Below, piece after piece: positions 27,244 through 35,195 of a stretch of DNA of 64,000 nucleotides. Made by a program: the position numbers and the translations under genes. The notes beneath the pieces are model-generated. The model was not told the origin of the DNA, ran no database searches, and saw only the letters and a list, made by a program, of their open reading frames with translations. How positions within the stretch are numbered: the first letter of the stretch is position 1; every line of letters starts with the position of its first letter. Source of the stretch: S5-A14a sp050908895 (GTDB lineage: Bacteria > Bacillota > Clostridia > Peptostreptococcales > Anaerovoracaceae); contig CP171222.1 of NCBI GenBank assembly GCA_050908895.1, forward strand, positions 310,001 through 374,000, written 5' to 3'.

Positions 27244-28197
27244 ATGAAAGTACAATCAATTATAGACGCAATAGGAAATACGCCTCTCATGCTCCTTGAT
27301 AGATATTTAAAAGCCAAGGGACTTGAGGGTGCTAGTGTTTACGGTAAGCTTGAAGCTTTAAATCCAACAGGAAGTGTTAAGGCAAGGGCAGCGTCATATA
27401 TGTTAAACAAAGCGAAGGAAACAGGTGCTTTAAAAGATGGGGGCACGGTTATTGAACCGACTTCTGGGAATACAGGGATTGCTTTAGCTGCAATGGCAAG
27501 GGCCATGGGATATAAGGCCGTAATGGTTATGCCGGAATCCATGAGTGCAGAAAGAAGATCTATGATTACTGCATATGGAGCAGAGCTTGTGCTTACACCG
27601 GCAACGGAAGGAATGCAGGGCACCCTAGACAGAACAAAGGCAATACTTGAAGAGCTTAATAACAAAGAGCCGGGTAGTGGATTTTCACCGAGCCAATTTG
27701 ATAATGAGGCCAATGCATTAGCTCATTACGAAACTACGGGTCCGGAAATATGGAGAGATTTGGAAGGTCGTGTTGATGTATTTATAGCAGGCGTTGGTAC
27801 AGGAGGAACTATAGCTGGTGTGGGAAAATTTTTGAAAGAAAAAAATCCAAATGTTAAGATTATTGCTGTAGAACCTGAAGGGTCGCCTCTTTTGTCTCAA
27901 GGAAAAGCAGGCCCACACAAAATACAAGGCATTGGTGCTAATTTTATTCCAGGAATTATCAGTGATGACGTTAGAGAAAATATTATAGACGAAGTTATTA
28001 CTGTGGGAGATGAAGAATCTAAAGTAGCTGCAGGTATTTTGTCGAAAACCGAAGGATATCTTGCTGGAATTTCGGCAGGGGCTGCGCTTGTGGCGGTGGA
28101 GAAACTGTTAGAAAGGGAAGAATTTAAAGGAAAAAATATTGTAACTATATTGCCAGACGGTGGTGATAGATATATGTCGATGAATTTATATGATTAA
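27244..28197 (+). CDS. cysK: Cysteine synthase (O-acetylserine sulfhydrylase)
   Basis: 317 residues, fold-type II PLP enzyme. The PLP lysine is in LNPTGSVKARAASYML, the substrate loop is PTSGNTGIALAAMA, and the phosphate loop is GVGTGGTIAGVGKFL. The C-terminus ILPDGGDRYMSMNLYD ends as in CysK. The usual GSVKDR is GSVKAR here, a small change next to the lysine. A strong GGAGAAAGGAG site precedes the ATG. The gene follows the PAP2 gene by 33 bases and could share its transcript. Confidence 0.9.
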   Translation: MKVQSIIDAIGNTPLMLLDRYLKAKGLEGASVYGKLEALNPTGSVKARAASYMLNKAKETGALKDGGTVIEPTSGNTGIALAAMARAMGYKAVMVMPESMSAERRSMITAYGAELVLTPATEGMQGTLDRTKAILEELNNKEPGSGFSPSQFDNEANALAHYETTGPEIWRDLEGRVDVFIAGVGTGGTIAGVGKFLKEKNPNVKIIAVEPEGSPLLSQGKAGPHKIQGIGANFIPGIISDDVRENIIDEVITVGDEESKVAAGILSKTEGYLAGISAGAALVAVEKLLEREEFKGKNIVTILPDGGDRYMSMNLYD

Positions 28198-28256
28198 TTT
28201 TGAGTAAACCTTTGAGAAAAGGGTATCAAATAGGTGTTTGGTTAACTAGTAAATTG

Positions 28257-28287
28257 ACTTGAAATAAATCAAGTAATTTAGTAGAAT
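28257..28287 (+). promoter_or_regulatory. Promoter of rubredoxin gene with overlapping dyad
   Basis: TTGAAA and TAGAAT are 17 bp apart. A perfect inverted repeat ACTTGA-N6-TCAAGT (28257-28274) covers the -35, a good place for a redox- or oxygen-responsive repressor. Confidence 0.55.
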
Positions 28288-28328
28288 AATTAATATAAAA
28301 ATAATATGACAATAAAGGAGGCACTCTT

Positions 28329-28493
28329 ATGAAGAAGTATGAATGTGGCGCATGTGGATATATCTATGATCCAACTGTTGGAGATCCAGATAATGGTATC
28401 CCAGCAGGAACAGCTTTTGAAGATCTTCCTGCAGATTGGAAATGTCCACTTTGCGGAATGGGCAAAGATGTTTTTGAAGCTGTAGAAGAATAG
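28329..28493 (+). CDS. Rubredoxin
   Basis: 54 residues, the canonical size. Two CxxCG knuckles, YECGACGYIYDP and WKCPLCGMGKD, bind one iron with four cysteines. The acidic middle GDPDNGIPAGTAFEDLPADW is conserved. It passes single electrons in the cytoplasm, for example to oxygen- or peroxide-reducing flavoproteins. AAAGGAGG precedes the ATG. It lies just upstream of a flavoprotein carrying its own rubredoxin domain. Confidence 0.95.
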   Translation: MKKYECGACGYIYDPTVGDPDNGIPAGTAFEDLPADWKCPLCGMGKDVFEAVEE

Positions 28494-28601
28494 TTCGTTA
28501 AGCTTAGCTGGCTTCTTGGAGAGATTGGGTTTTGGCCTTTTCTTTTCGAGTTGCCAGCTTAAATTTTGTTTTAAGAGATTTGTGAGTGATTGAGGGAAGT
28601 A

Positions 28602-29261
28602 ATGAGCGACGTAATTTTTAAGTTTAGTTATGGCCTTTTCATCTTAACTGCAAGAGATGGTCAAAAGGACAATGGATGTATCATAAATACAGCAATGCAG
28701 GCAACAGCAGAGCCGTTTAAAGTTTCTATGACTTTAAATAAACAGAATTATACTCACGATATGATTATGAACAGTAAGAAGTTTACTGTTTCGTTCTTAA
28801 GTGAGGATGCGGATTTTGAATTATTTAAAACTTTTGGATTCTCATGTGGTAAAGATGTGGATAAATTTGCTGATTTCAAAGATTGTGAAAGAGGCGAAAA
28901 CGGTGTTTACTACATTACTAGAGGTACCAACGCTATGGTATCTGTTGACGTAGAACAGACACTAGATATTGGAACTCATACAATTTTTGTGGGCACTGTT
29001 ACAGAAGAGAAGGATCTTTCTGATTCTGCGTCTTGTACATACAACTACTACCAGAATCATGTTAAGCCAAAACCTGCAGCTGTCAAAGCTGATGATGGAG
29101 TAGAGAAACAGGTATGCACAATTTGTAATTATATCTATGACCCTACCAAGGGTGATCCGGAGCATGGAATTCCTGCAGGAACTAAATTTGAAGACATTCC
29201 AGAAGATTGGGTTTGCCCTATTTGCAAACATGGTAAAGAAGTTTTCAAGGTTGTTGAGTAA
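28602..29261 (+). CDS. Flavin reductase-rubredoxin fusion (Hrb-like high-molecular-weight rubredoxin)
   Basis: 219 residues. The first 155 or so form a flavin-reductase (FMN-binding) domain: YGLFILTARDGQKDNGCIIN and FKVSMTLNKQNYTHDMI. The last 55 are a complete rubredoxin with VCTICNYIYDP and WVCPICKHGKE. This order matches Hrb of Moorella, which moves electrons from NADH to an FprA-type oxygen/NO reductase. No FprA is in the window. The ATG 28602 was chosen over TTG 28590 because GAGGGA is correctly spaced only for the ATG. The two rubredoxin modules are clearly related. Confidence 0.88.
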   Translation: MSDVIFKFSYGLFILTARDGQKDNGCIINTAMQATAEPFKVSMTLNKQNYTHDMIMNSKKFTVSFLSEDADFELFKTFGFSCGKDVDKFADFKDCERGENGVYYITRGTNAMVSVDVEQTLDIGTHTIFVGTVTEEKDLSDSASCTYNYYQNHVKPKPAAVKADDGVEKQVCTICNYIYDPTKGDPEHGIPAGTKFEDIPEDWVCPICKHGKEVFKVVE

Positions 29262-29321
29262 TAGAAAATAGGATAAATAATATCTTAAAATGCACATAAT
29301 TTGTGCAAAATTTAATATTGA

Positions 29322-29460
29322 GATGGATTTGCATTTTAAAGGAAATCAGTGAGAATCTGATGCGGTACCGCCACTGTGAGAGGGAGTAATATGTAATAAA
29401 GCCACTGAGTATATTGGGAAGGCGCATATTACGTTAATCTTTAGCCAGGATACTTTAGCA
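29322..29460 (+). promoter_or_regulatory. Cobalamin riboswitch (first copy)
   Basis: The conserved core is readable: GGAAATCAGTGAGAATCTG, GCGGTACCGCCACTGTGAG, the peripheral GCCACTG and GGGAAGGCG, and TAGCCAGGATAC near the 3' end. A terminator lies 45 bases further on, so control is probably by transcription attenuation. It commands the NifH-like/NifDK-like/BtuFCD operon. Confidence 0.92.
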
Positions 29461-29501
29461 CTTCTTAAAACTAACTTGACGAGTATTCGAGACGTTTTAT
29501 T

Positions 29502-29539
29502 AAACCTTTTTAGTTATATTTGTCTAAAAAGGTTTTTTT
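29502..29539 (+). terminator. Riboswitch expression-platform terminator
   Basis: A 12-bp stem, AAACCTTTTTAG / CTAAAAAGGTTT, with a 10-nt loop and a T7 tract, between the cobalamin aptamer and the first coding region. Confidence 0.8.
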
Positions 29540-29598
29540 GTTGCAATTCATGGTGCATGTTCATGAGTAAAACAGATTGCATAAAGGGGGAGATAGTA

Positions 29599-29658
29599 AT
29601 GCACAAGAGAGATAATAATTTAGAAATTAAATGTGAGTGTGAAATATGGTTAGAGTAG
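29599..29658 (+). CDS. Possible 19-residue leader peptide overlapping the NifH-like start
   Basis: MHKRDNNLEIKCECEIWLE ends at 29658, 13 bases inside the next gene. It has the strong AAAGGGGGAG site that the NifH-like ATG lacks. This arrangement suggests translational coupling rather than a functional peptide, but both are possible. Confidence 0.4.
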   Translation: MHKRDNNLEIKCECEIWLE

Positions 29659-30461
29659 CTTTTTATGGTAAGGGAGGAATAGGAAAATCTACAATTGCAT
29701 CCAATATGGCAATCTCGTGTGCGCAAAAGGGGATGAAAGTATTATTAATTGGATGTGATCCCAAGGCAGATTCTACAAGAAATATAATGGGAAGACGCAT
29801 TCCTACAGTAATTGATGTAGCGGGAGAAAATAGTGATTCTTTAACTTTGGAAGACATTATTTTCAAAGGACGATATGGGATCTCATGTATTGAAGCAGGA
29901 GGTCCAGAATCAGGTTGTGGATGCGCTGGACTAGGAATTACTCTTATGCAGAACGAACTAGAAACTCTAGGCGTTTTTAATAAAAATTGGGACATTATCA
30001 TCTATGACATATTAGGCGATGTTGTATGCGGAGGGTTTGCTGTGCCCGTAAGAAAAAAATTCGTAGACAAAGTAATTGTTATTTCTTCTTCAGAGCTGAT
30101 GTCGGTTTATGCAGCAAATAATATATTAAAGTGTGTAAGGTCAGCATCAACTAGTGAATTCCCAATGCTAGGTGGGATCGTTTTAAATAAAGTTTTAGAC
30201 GAAAATGACATTAAGATAATTAATGTTTTTGCGAATAAAACAAATTCTAAAGTACTTGGTGAAATAGAATATAGTAGTAAAATGAGAGATCTGGGATACA
30301 AAATATGCCATCAGATAATCGAGGACGCATCAATAGGAGAAAAAGTAAATGCAATATCTTCATTAATATTAAGTAATACTGAATGCACTGTCCCAACTCC
30401 ATTGACAAATAATGAATTCGATTTATTTGTTGGAGAAATTAATAGTATGTTGGGGTGTTAA
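29646..30461 (+). CDS. NifH-like ATP-dependent iron-sulfur reductase
   Basis: 271 residues, the size of nitrogenase iron proteins. The P-loop YGKGGIGKSTIASN, the switch region GCDPKADSTR, and both [4Fe-4S] cysteines (Cys93 in GCGCAGLGI and Cys128 in GDVVCGGFAVP) are intact. The residue after CAG that is arginine in nitrogenase is leucine. Such proteins hydrolyse ATP to drive electrons into a NifD/K-like partner, used in nitrogenase, chlorophyll synthesis (BchL) and coenzyme F430 synthesis (CfbC). No nifB, nifE or nifN lies nearby, so nitrogen fixation is unlikely. The gene is first in an operon behind a cobalamin riboswitch. Confidence 0.9.
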   Translation: MVRVAFYGKGGIGKSTIASNMAISCAQKGMKVLLIGCDPKADSTRNIMGRRIPTVIDVAGENSDSLTLEDIIFKGRYGISCIEAGGPESGCGCAGLGITLMQNELETLGVFNKNWDIIIYDILGDVVCGGFAVPVRKKFVDKVIVISSSELMSVYAANNILKCVRSASTSEFPMLGGIVLNKVLDENDIKIINVFANKTNSKVLGEIEYSSKMRDLGYKICHQIIEDASIGEKVNAISSLILSNTECTVPTPLTNNEFDLFVGEINSMLGC

Positions 30462-30465
30462 GCTT

Positions 30466-32088
30466 ATGAGAACCAATGGTGTAATTGATGCGGAAAAAAG
30501 AGCTCCTAATGTTTGTCAACAAAATAAAATGGGAGAAAAAATATTAAATTTGGATAAAACGGCAATAGTTGTTACGGGATCATACGCATGTACAAGAGCA
30601 ATGTATAATCTAGCTACTTTTATGAAAAAAGATGATGTATTTTTCTGCAGACTTTCTCAGAAAGAATACGCAGTAGGAAAGGTAGAAGGGAAAATAATAA
30701 ATACATTAAATGAAGCTCTTCTTAGGACTAACATAAAATCAGTTATTATATATGCATCTTGCTTAGATATTTTAACACAAACAGATTTTAATTATATAAT
30801 TTCTAGAGCAGATAATCCTAATAATGTATCAGTAGATGTTTTCTTGAGAGGACCGCTAATGAAAAGAAAGGGGAACATACTTTCAGAACTCAAACCCTCA
30901 TGTAATAATAGCGCAAATCAAGAAATCAAAAAAGAAACTAGATATAAATTGCCTCCATTATTCCCTGATATTAATAATATATGTGCAATATTAGAACAAT
31001 TCGGGCTAGACTATTATTTGGTTACTGCCGGTGGATGTGCTTCTAGTATAATGAATAATAGTGATGACAGAGAATATACAATAAGGCACTCAAAATTAAA
31101 TGATATACAGATTACCCTAGGACCAGAAAAAATTTTGTCTCAAGCAATCATAAAAGACTGTATGTTAAGGGATGTAAATTCGGTTGTACTCATGGGTAGT
31201 GCAGTGCCTTCGTTTACTAATATAGATTTAGATAACATTTCAAAAGACTTGACAGAAAATAATATAAAAAATTTTATAATTCCATCTGACGGCTTTTCTG
31301 ATGGACTGATTGGTTCATATAATGCGTATCTTTACATAGGGAAATACTTAATAAATCGAACTGGTATTAATAAAAATAATAAGCAGATAAATATCATAGG
31401 TCATGATCCCATGGTTTTTGGCACATCTTCTACAGTGGAAGATTTGTCAGGATATCTTATCCAGAAAGGATTTTCAGTAAATTTACTGGGCAGAGGAAAC
31501 TCTAAAGGTATAGTAGATGCCTCAAATGCAGTTCTAAATTGTGTCGTTTCCTCCTCGGCCATTGCTTTGGCGAAGTGGATGGAATCAGAATTTAATATAC
31601 CATATATACAGGGGATACCTGTAGGTAAGTATGAGTTAGAAAAATACATTAATAAACTATATAAGATGTCGGGGGAGTTAGATAAAGTAAATGATACAGG
31701 ATTTAGATGCAAAAATGCAAAGTATAATAAGGTTGCAATTATAGGAGAGCCAACTGTTTCTCGTAGCATTTTATCTTATTTCCAAAATGAAATGGGATTT
31801 CAAAATGTAAATACATATATGTACTCACCAAATAAAAAAATAAAATCCTATTTTCAACTAGAATATCCTGAGCATGGATATTTTGAAGATGAGAATGAAT
31901 TGATTGAAATATTGGAGGATTATGAAATTATAGTCGGAGATCCTATATACAAAAATTTTGCTAAAGATAGTGTGATTTTTATTGCTCTCCCAGATCCAGG
32001 GGTAAGTGGCAATGAATTTAATAATAGTCCAAATATATTTGCCGAAAGGGGGGCAAAATATTTTGCAAAGTGGATAAATTTAACATGA
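30466..32088 (+). CDS. NifD/NifK-like nitrogenase component 1-type protein, single subunit
   Basis: 540 residues. The frame is open further upstream, but ATG 30466 follows the NifH-like stop by 4 bases and fits. Residues about 170-540 form one component-1-type unit (TAGGCASSI with Cys191, DIQITLGPEKILSQAI, VVLMGSAVPSF, QINIIGHDPMVFG, KVAIIGEPTVSRSI). Residues 35-130 repeat the first part of that unit (GSYACTRAMYN with Cys42, GKVEGKIINTLNEAL, VIIYASCLDI with Cys99), so an extra half-domain is fused in front. It is the natural electron acceptor of the NifH-like protein. Substrate unknown; the operon suggests a corrinoid or other metal-chelate compound. Confidence 0.8.
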   Translation: MRTNGVIDAEKRAPNVCQQNKMGEKILNLDKTAIVVTGSYACTRAMYNLATFMKKDDVFFCRLSQKEYAVGKVEGKIINTLNEALLRTNIKSVIIYASCLDILTQTDFNYIISRADNPNNVSVDVFLRGPLMKRKGNILSELKPSCNNSANQEIKKETRYKLPPLFPDINNICAILEQFGLDYYLVTAGGCASSIMNNSDDREYTIRHSKLNDIQITLGPEKILSQAIIKDCMLRDVNSVVLMGSAVPSFTNIDLDNISKDLTENNIKNFIIPSDGFSDGLIGSYNAYLYIGKYLINRTGINKNNKQINIIGHDPMVFGTSSTVEDLSGYLIQKGFSVNLLGRGNSKGIVDASNAVLNCVVSSSAIALAKWMESEFNIPYIQGIPVGKYELEKYINKLYKMSGELDKVNDTGFRCKNAKYNKVAIIGEPTVSRSILSYFQNEMGFQNVNTYMYSPNKKIKSYFQLEYPEHGYFEDENELIEILEDYEIIVGDPIYKNFAKDSVIFIALPDPGVSGNEFNNSPNIFAERGAKYFAKWINLT

Positions 32089-32136
32089 GATCAAGTTTTT
32101 ATGAGTTAAGAGATGTTGAATCGGAAAGGAATTTTT

Positions 32137-33243
32137 ATGAAAAAAAGAATATTTATTTTGTTTTTATCTCTAATAATGGTAATTGCGTTTGCTGCAGGAT
32201 GTGGCAGTAAAGAAAAGCCTGTTAATGAAGACGCAGGGAAAAGAACAGTCGTTGACGCAACAGGTGCTAAAATAGAAGTGCCAGCTAATCCTAAGCATAT
32301 TGTCGTATCACCTGTAGTTTTACCAAATATGATATATTTTTTAACTGAAAAAGATGACAATCAATTGGCTATTACACAAGCTGCATTTAAAGGGTACGAG
32401 AATTCAATAATGAAGGATATGGCACCTGATTTTGCTAAAAAAGTAAATACGACAATGATAAACAATGAGATGCAAGTTAATTTAGAGGAATTGGCGGGAA
32501 GTGATGCTGACCTTGTAATATATTGGGATACTCAATCGGAAGAAGCAAAGAAAGTTAATGAAATGGGAATACCTGCCGTTTGTGTTACTTCGGCAAAGGA
32601 TATGGACTCTTTAAAATCACTAATCACTATGCTTGGTGATATACTGAATAAAAAAGACAGAGCTGCTCAATTATTAAAATGGTATGATGATGTTGAAACA
32701 AAAGTTAATAAAAAAGCAGAGAAAATAAATGCACTGGCTCCGGAAAACAAGCCAAGAGTACTTCAGCTTAGAAATTTACAAGAATTAAGTGTTTATGCAA
32801 AAGGTGTTGACGCAAAACTCATTGAAACTGTTGGAGGCACCAATGTTCAACTAACTGGACCTGCGGCGGATAGTTCAAAGTTAACCATGGAAGAGGTATT
32901 ATCCTTTGACCCAGAAATAATATTGCTAAGTAATTGGGATGATTTCACTCCGCAAGACTTGTATGATAACAAGATTCCAGGACAGGATTGGAGCGGAGTT
33001 TCAGCTGTAAAGCATCATAAAGTATATAAAGTTCCAAAGGGATTGTATAGATGGACACCTCCTAACTGTACAGAAAAACCTTTATATGAGCTATACCTTG
33101 CGTCTATAATACAACCTAATATATATAATATAAAAATCGAAAAGGAAATAAAGGATTTCTTTAAAACATTCTTCAAATATGATTTATCAAAAAAACAAAT
33201 GGATAAAGTTATGCATAGAGATATGAATGAGGAGAAAAAATAA
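32137..33243 (+). CDS. Corrinoid/metallophore ABC transporter substrate-binding lipoprotein (BtuF/FepB-like)
   Basis: 368 residues. A signal peptide with lipobox AFAAGCGS makes it a lipoprotein. The mature part begins with RTVVDATGAKIEVPANPKHI, the typical opening of class III binding proteins for vitamin B12, heme and siderophores, and has the long linking helix. VLSFDPEIILLSNWDD also fits. The start was set at ATG 32137, where GGAAAGGA is 6 nt upstream; the frame opens 24 bases earlier. The cobalamin riboswitch makes a corrinoid substrate likely. Confidence 0.88.
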   Translation: MKKRIFILFLSLIMVIAFAAGCGSKEKPVNEDAGKRTVVDATGAKIEVPANPKHIVVSPVVLPNMIYFLTEKDDNQLAITQAAFKGYENSIMKDMAPDFAKKVNTTMINNEMQVNLEELAGSDADLVIYWDTQSEEAKKVNEMGIPAVCVTSAKDMDSLKSLITMLGDILNKKDRAAQLLKWYDDVETKVNKKAEKINALAPENKPRVLQLRNLQELSVYAKGVDAKLIETVGGTNVQLTGPAADSSKLTMEEVLSFDPEIILLSNWDDFTPQDLYDNKIPGQDWSGVSAVKHHKVYKVPKGLYRWTPPNCTEKPLYELYLASIIQPNIYNIKIEKEIKDFFKTFFKYDLSKKQMDKVMHRDMNEEKK

Positions 33244-33246
33244 ATA

Positions 33247-34308
33247 ATGAAGAAACAGATGTCAGATAGCATCAAGAGGAGAATAAGAGACATATTTTCT
33301 GGAAAAAATTATAATTTATTAATTTTGATTCTTGTAATAATTCTCACATTGAGCATGATACTGTCTATAAGTATAGGGAGGTATCAGATTAGTTTAACAG
33401 ACTTAATGAAGACACTGACATCCCACTTATTATCTATTGAGAAAAGTTATAACACAAGAGAGGAGAGCGTTATTTTTGTTCTTAGACTTCCAAGAATAAT
33501 AGCTGCTGTTTTAGTAGGTGGATCGCTTGCGCTTTCAGGAGGAGTATACCAAGGGGTTTTCAAAAATCCCTTGGTATCACCTTATATACTTGGAGTTTCA
33601 TCGGGAGCATGTGTCGGGGCATCTCTTGCAATTATTTTTTCGTTTAATGCCACAGGAATACAAGTATTTGCGTTCTTGTTCGGGATTATTACCGTATTAA
33701 TAACCACTACAATCACTAAATTTTTAAAAAGTAGTTCTGTGACAATTTTGGTATTATCTGGTGTAATTGTAAACGGATTTATGAGTGCAATTATGGGAAT
33801 AATAAATTATATCGCTGATCCAGAGGATGAACTACCATCAATTGTATATTGGCAAATGGGAAGTCTTGAGAAAATAAGCATATCATCACTTGTTCCAATA
33901 GCTATCCCAATGATAATAGTAGTAATAATTATTATTAGAATGAGATGGCAGATAAATCTATTGTCGTTAGGAGAATCAGAAGCAAAATTTTTAGGAGTAA
34001 ATGTAAAAAAGACTCGTGGTTTAATGATTATATTTTCAACCTTTCTTACAGCTTCTGCAGTATGTTTATGTGGTACAATTGGATGGGTTGGGCTTGTTAT
34101 ACCTCATTTGGGAAGAATTATTACGGGACATGATAATCTTAAATCGATACCAGTGAGCTTTATAATGGGGGCTATATTTATGGTTATAATTGATACCACA
34201 GCAAGATCTATAACCAGCCTAGAACTACCGATAAGTATATTAACTGGGATTATTGGCACTCCATTTTTTTTGATAGTATTAATGAATCAGAAAGGAAAAG
34301 TGATTTGA
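33247..34308 (+). CDS. ABC transporter permease (BtuC/FecCD family)
   Basis: 353 residues, about ten membrane helices. The family motifs RLPRIIAAVLVGGSLALSGG, YQGVFKNPLVSPYILGVSSG, and GTIGWVGLVIPHLGR (coupling helix) are intact. It forms the membrane channel with the neighbouring lipoprotein and ATPase. It starts 3 bases after the lipoprotein stop and overlaps the ATPase start by 4 bases. Confidence 0.92.
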   Translation: MKKQMSDSIKRRIRDIFSGKNYNLLILILVIILTLSMILSISIGRYQISLTDLMKTLTSHLLSIEKSYNTREESVIFVLRLPRIIAAVLVGGSLALSGGVYQGVFKNPLVSPYILGVSSGACVGASLAIIFSFNATGIQVFAFLFGIITVLITTTITKFLKSSSVTILVLSGVIVNGFMSAIMGIINYIADPEDELPSIVYWQMGSLEKISISSLVPIAIPMIIVVIIIIRMRWQINLLSLGESEAKFLGVNVKKTRGLMIIFSTFLTASAVCLCGTIGWVGLVIPHLGRIITGHDNLKSIPVSFIMGAIFMVIIDTTARSITSLELPISILTGIIGTPFFLIVLMNQKGKVI

Positions 34309-35084
34309 TAGTTGAAGTAGAAAATTTAACTTTTGCATATAGCGGACAAAAAAATATATTTTCTAATGCCAGTTTTTCCCTTGATGAAGGAGAAGTATTG
34401 ACAATTTTAGGACCAAATGGCTCGGGTAAATCTACATTGCTCAATTGCATATCTAATATAATAACTCCTAGGGCTGGAAGAGTATTGTTAAATAATAGAA
34501 ATATTAGAGACATGAAAGAAAAAGATATAGCTAAGATACTTGGGTATGTTCCACAAATGCATTCGCCGACGTTTTCCTATTCTGTTAGAGAATTTGTGCT
34601 TATGGGTAGAGCTGCATACCTAGGAGTATTTCAAAAACCAACTAGATTAGATTACACTATGTCAGATGAGGCTATATCTAAATTGAACATATCCCACCTA
34701 GAAGGAAAATCATACACTGAAATAAGTGGTGGCGAGAGGCAACAGGTGCTCATAGCAAGAGCTATCGCTCAAAATCCTAAGGTGCTTATTTTCGATGAAC
34801 CAACTAATCACTTGGACTATGGCAACCAGCTAAGGGTAATGAAAATAATAAAGGATTTAGCCAAAGAGGGATATGCAATTGTAATGACAACACATATACC
34901 TGATCATGCGATTATTCTGGGAGGAAAGGTAGCTATATTAGATAAAAAAGGGATTTTAACTGTGGGTGAATCTGAAAAAATTATTAACGAAAAGCTTTTG
35001 AAATCAATATACAAAGCTGATATAAAAGTTAAATACATAGATGAAATAGGTAGAAAAGTGTGTTTTCCTGGAAATACAAATTAG
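34305..35084 (+). CDS. ABC transporter ATPase (BtuD/FecE family)
   Basis: 259 residues. Walker A GPNGSGKST, Q-loop GYVPQMHSPTFSYSV, signature ISGGERQQVLIARA and Walker B VLIFDEPTNHLD are all present. Translation starts at TTG 34305, overlapping the permease stop, with AAAGGAA upstream. Last gene of the riboswitch-controlled operon; a terminator follows. Confidence 0.92.
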   Translation: MIVEVENLTFAYSGQKNIFSNASFSLDEGEVLTILGPNGSGKSTLLNCISNIITPRAGRVLLNNRNIRDMKEKDIAKILGYVPQMHSPTFSYSVREFVLMGRAAYLGVFQKPTRLDYTMSDEAISKLNISHLEGKSYTEISGGERQQVLIARAIAQNPKVLIFDEPTNHLDYGNQLRVMKIIKDLAKEGYAIVMTTHIPDHAIILGGKVAILDKKGILTVGESEKIINEKLLKSIYKADIKVKYIDEIGRKVCFPGNTN

Positions 35085-35127
35085 TAAATACAATATTACC
35101 TAGCGATTACTGGCACACTAAATTTAG

Positions 35128-35173
35128 AATAAAAGATCTTGATAAATTGGGCAATATATCAAGATCTTTTATT
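35128..35173 (+). terminator. Terminator of the riboswitch-controlled transporter operon
   Basis: The stem GAATAAAAGATCTTGATA / TATCAAGATCTTTTATTC (up to 18 bp) with a 10-12 nt loop ends the + strand operon. Its A- and T-rich arms allow function in both directions. Confidence 0.7.
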
Positions 35174-35195
35174 CTGTGTATCTATTTTATAAACT

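Noticed and set aside
29646..32088. Nitrogen fixation genes (nifH, nifD)
   Set aside because: There is only one component-1 gene, with half-domain duplication, and no nifB/E/N; the operon is tied to cobalamin and a BtuFCD-type importer.
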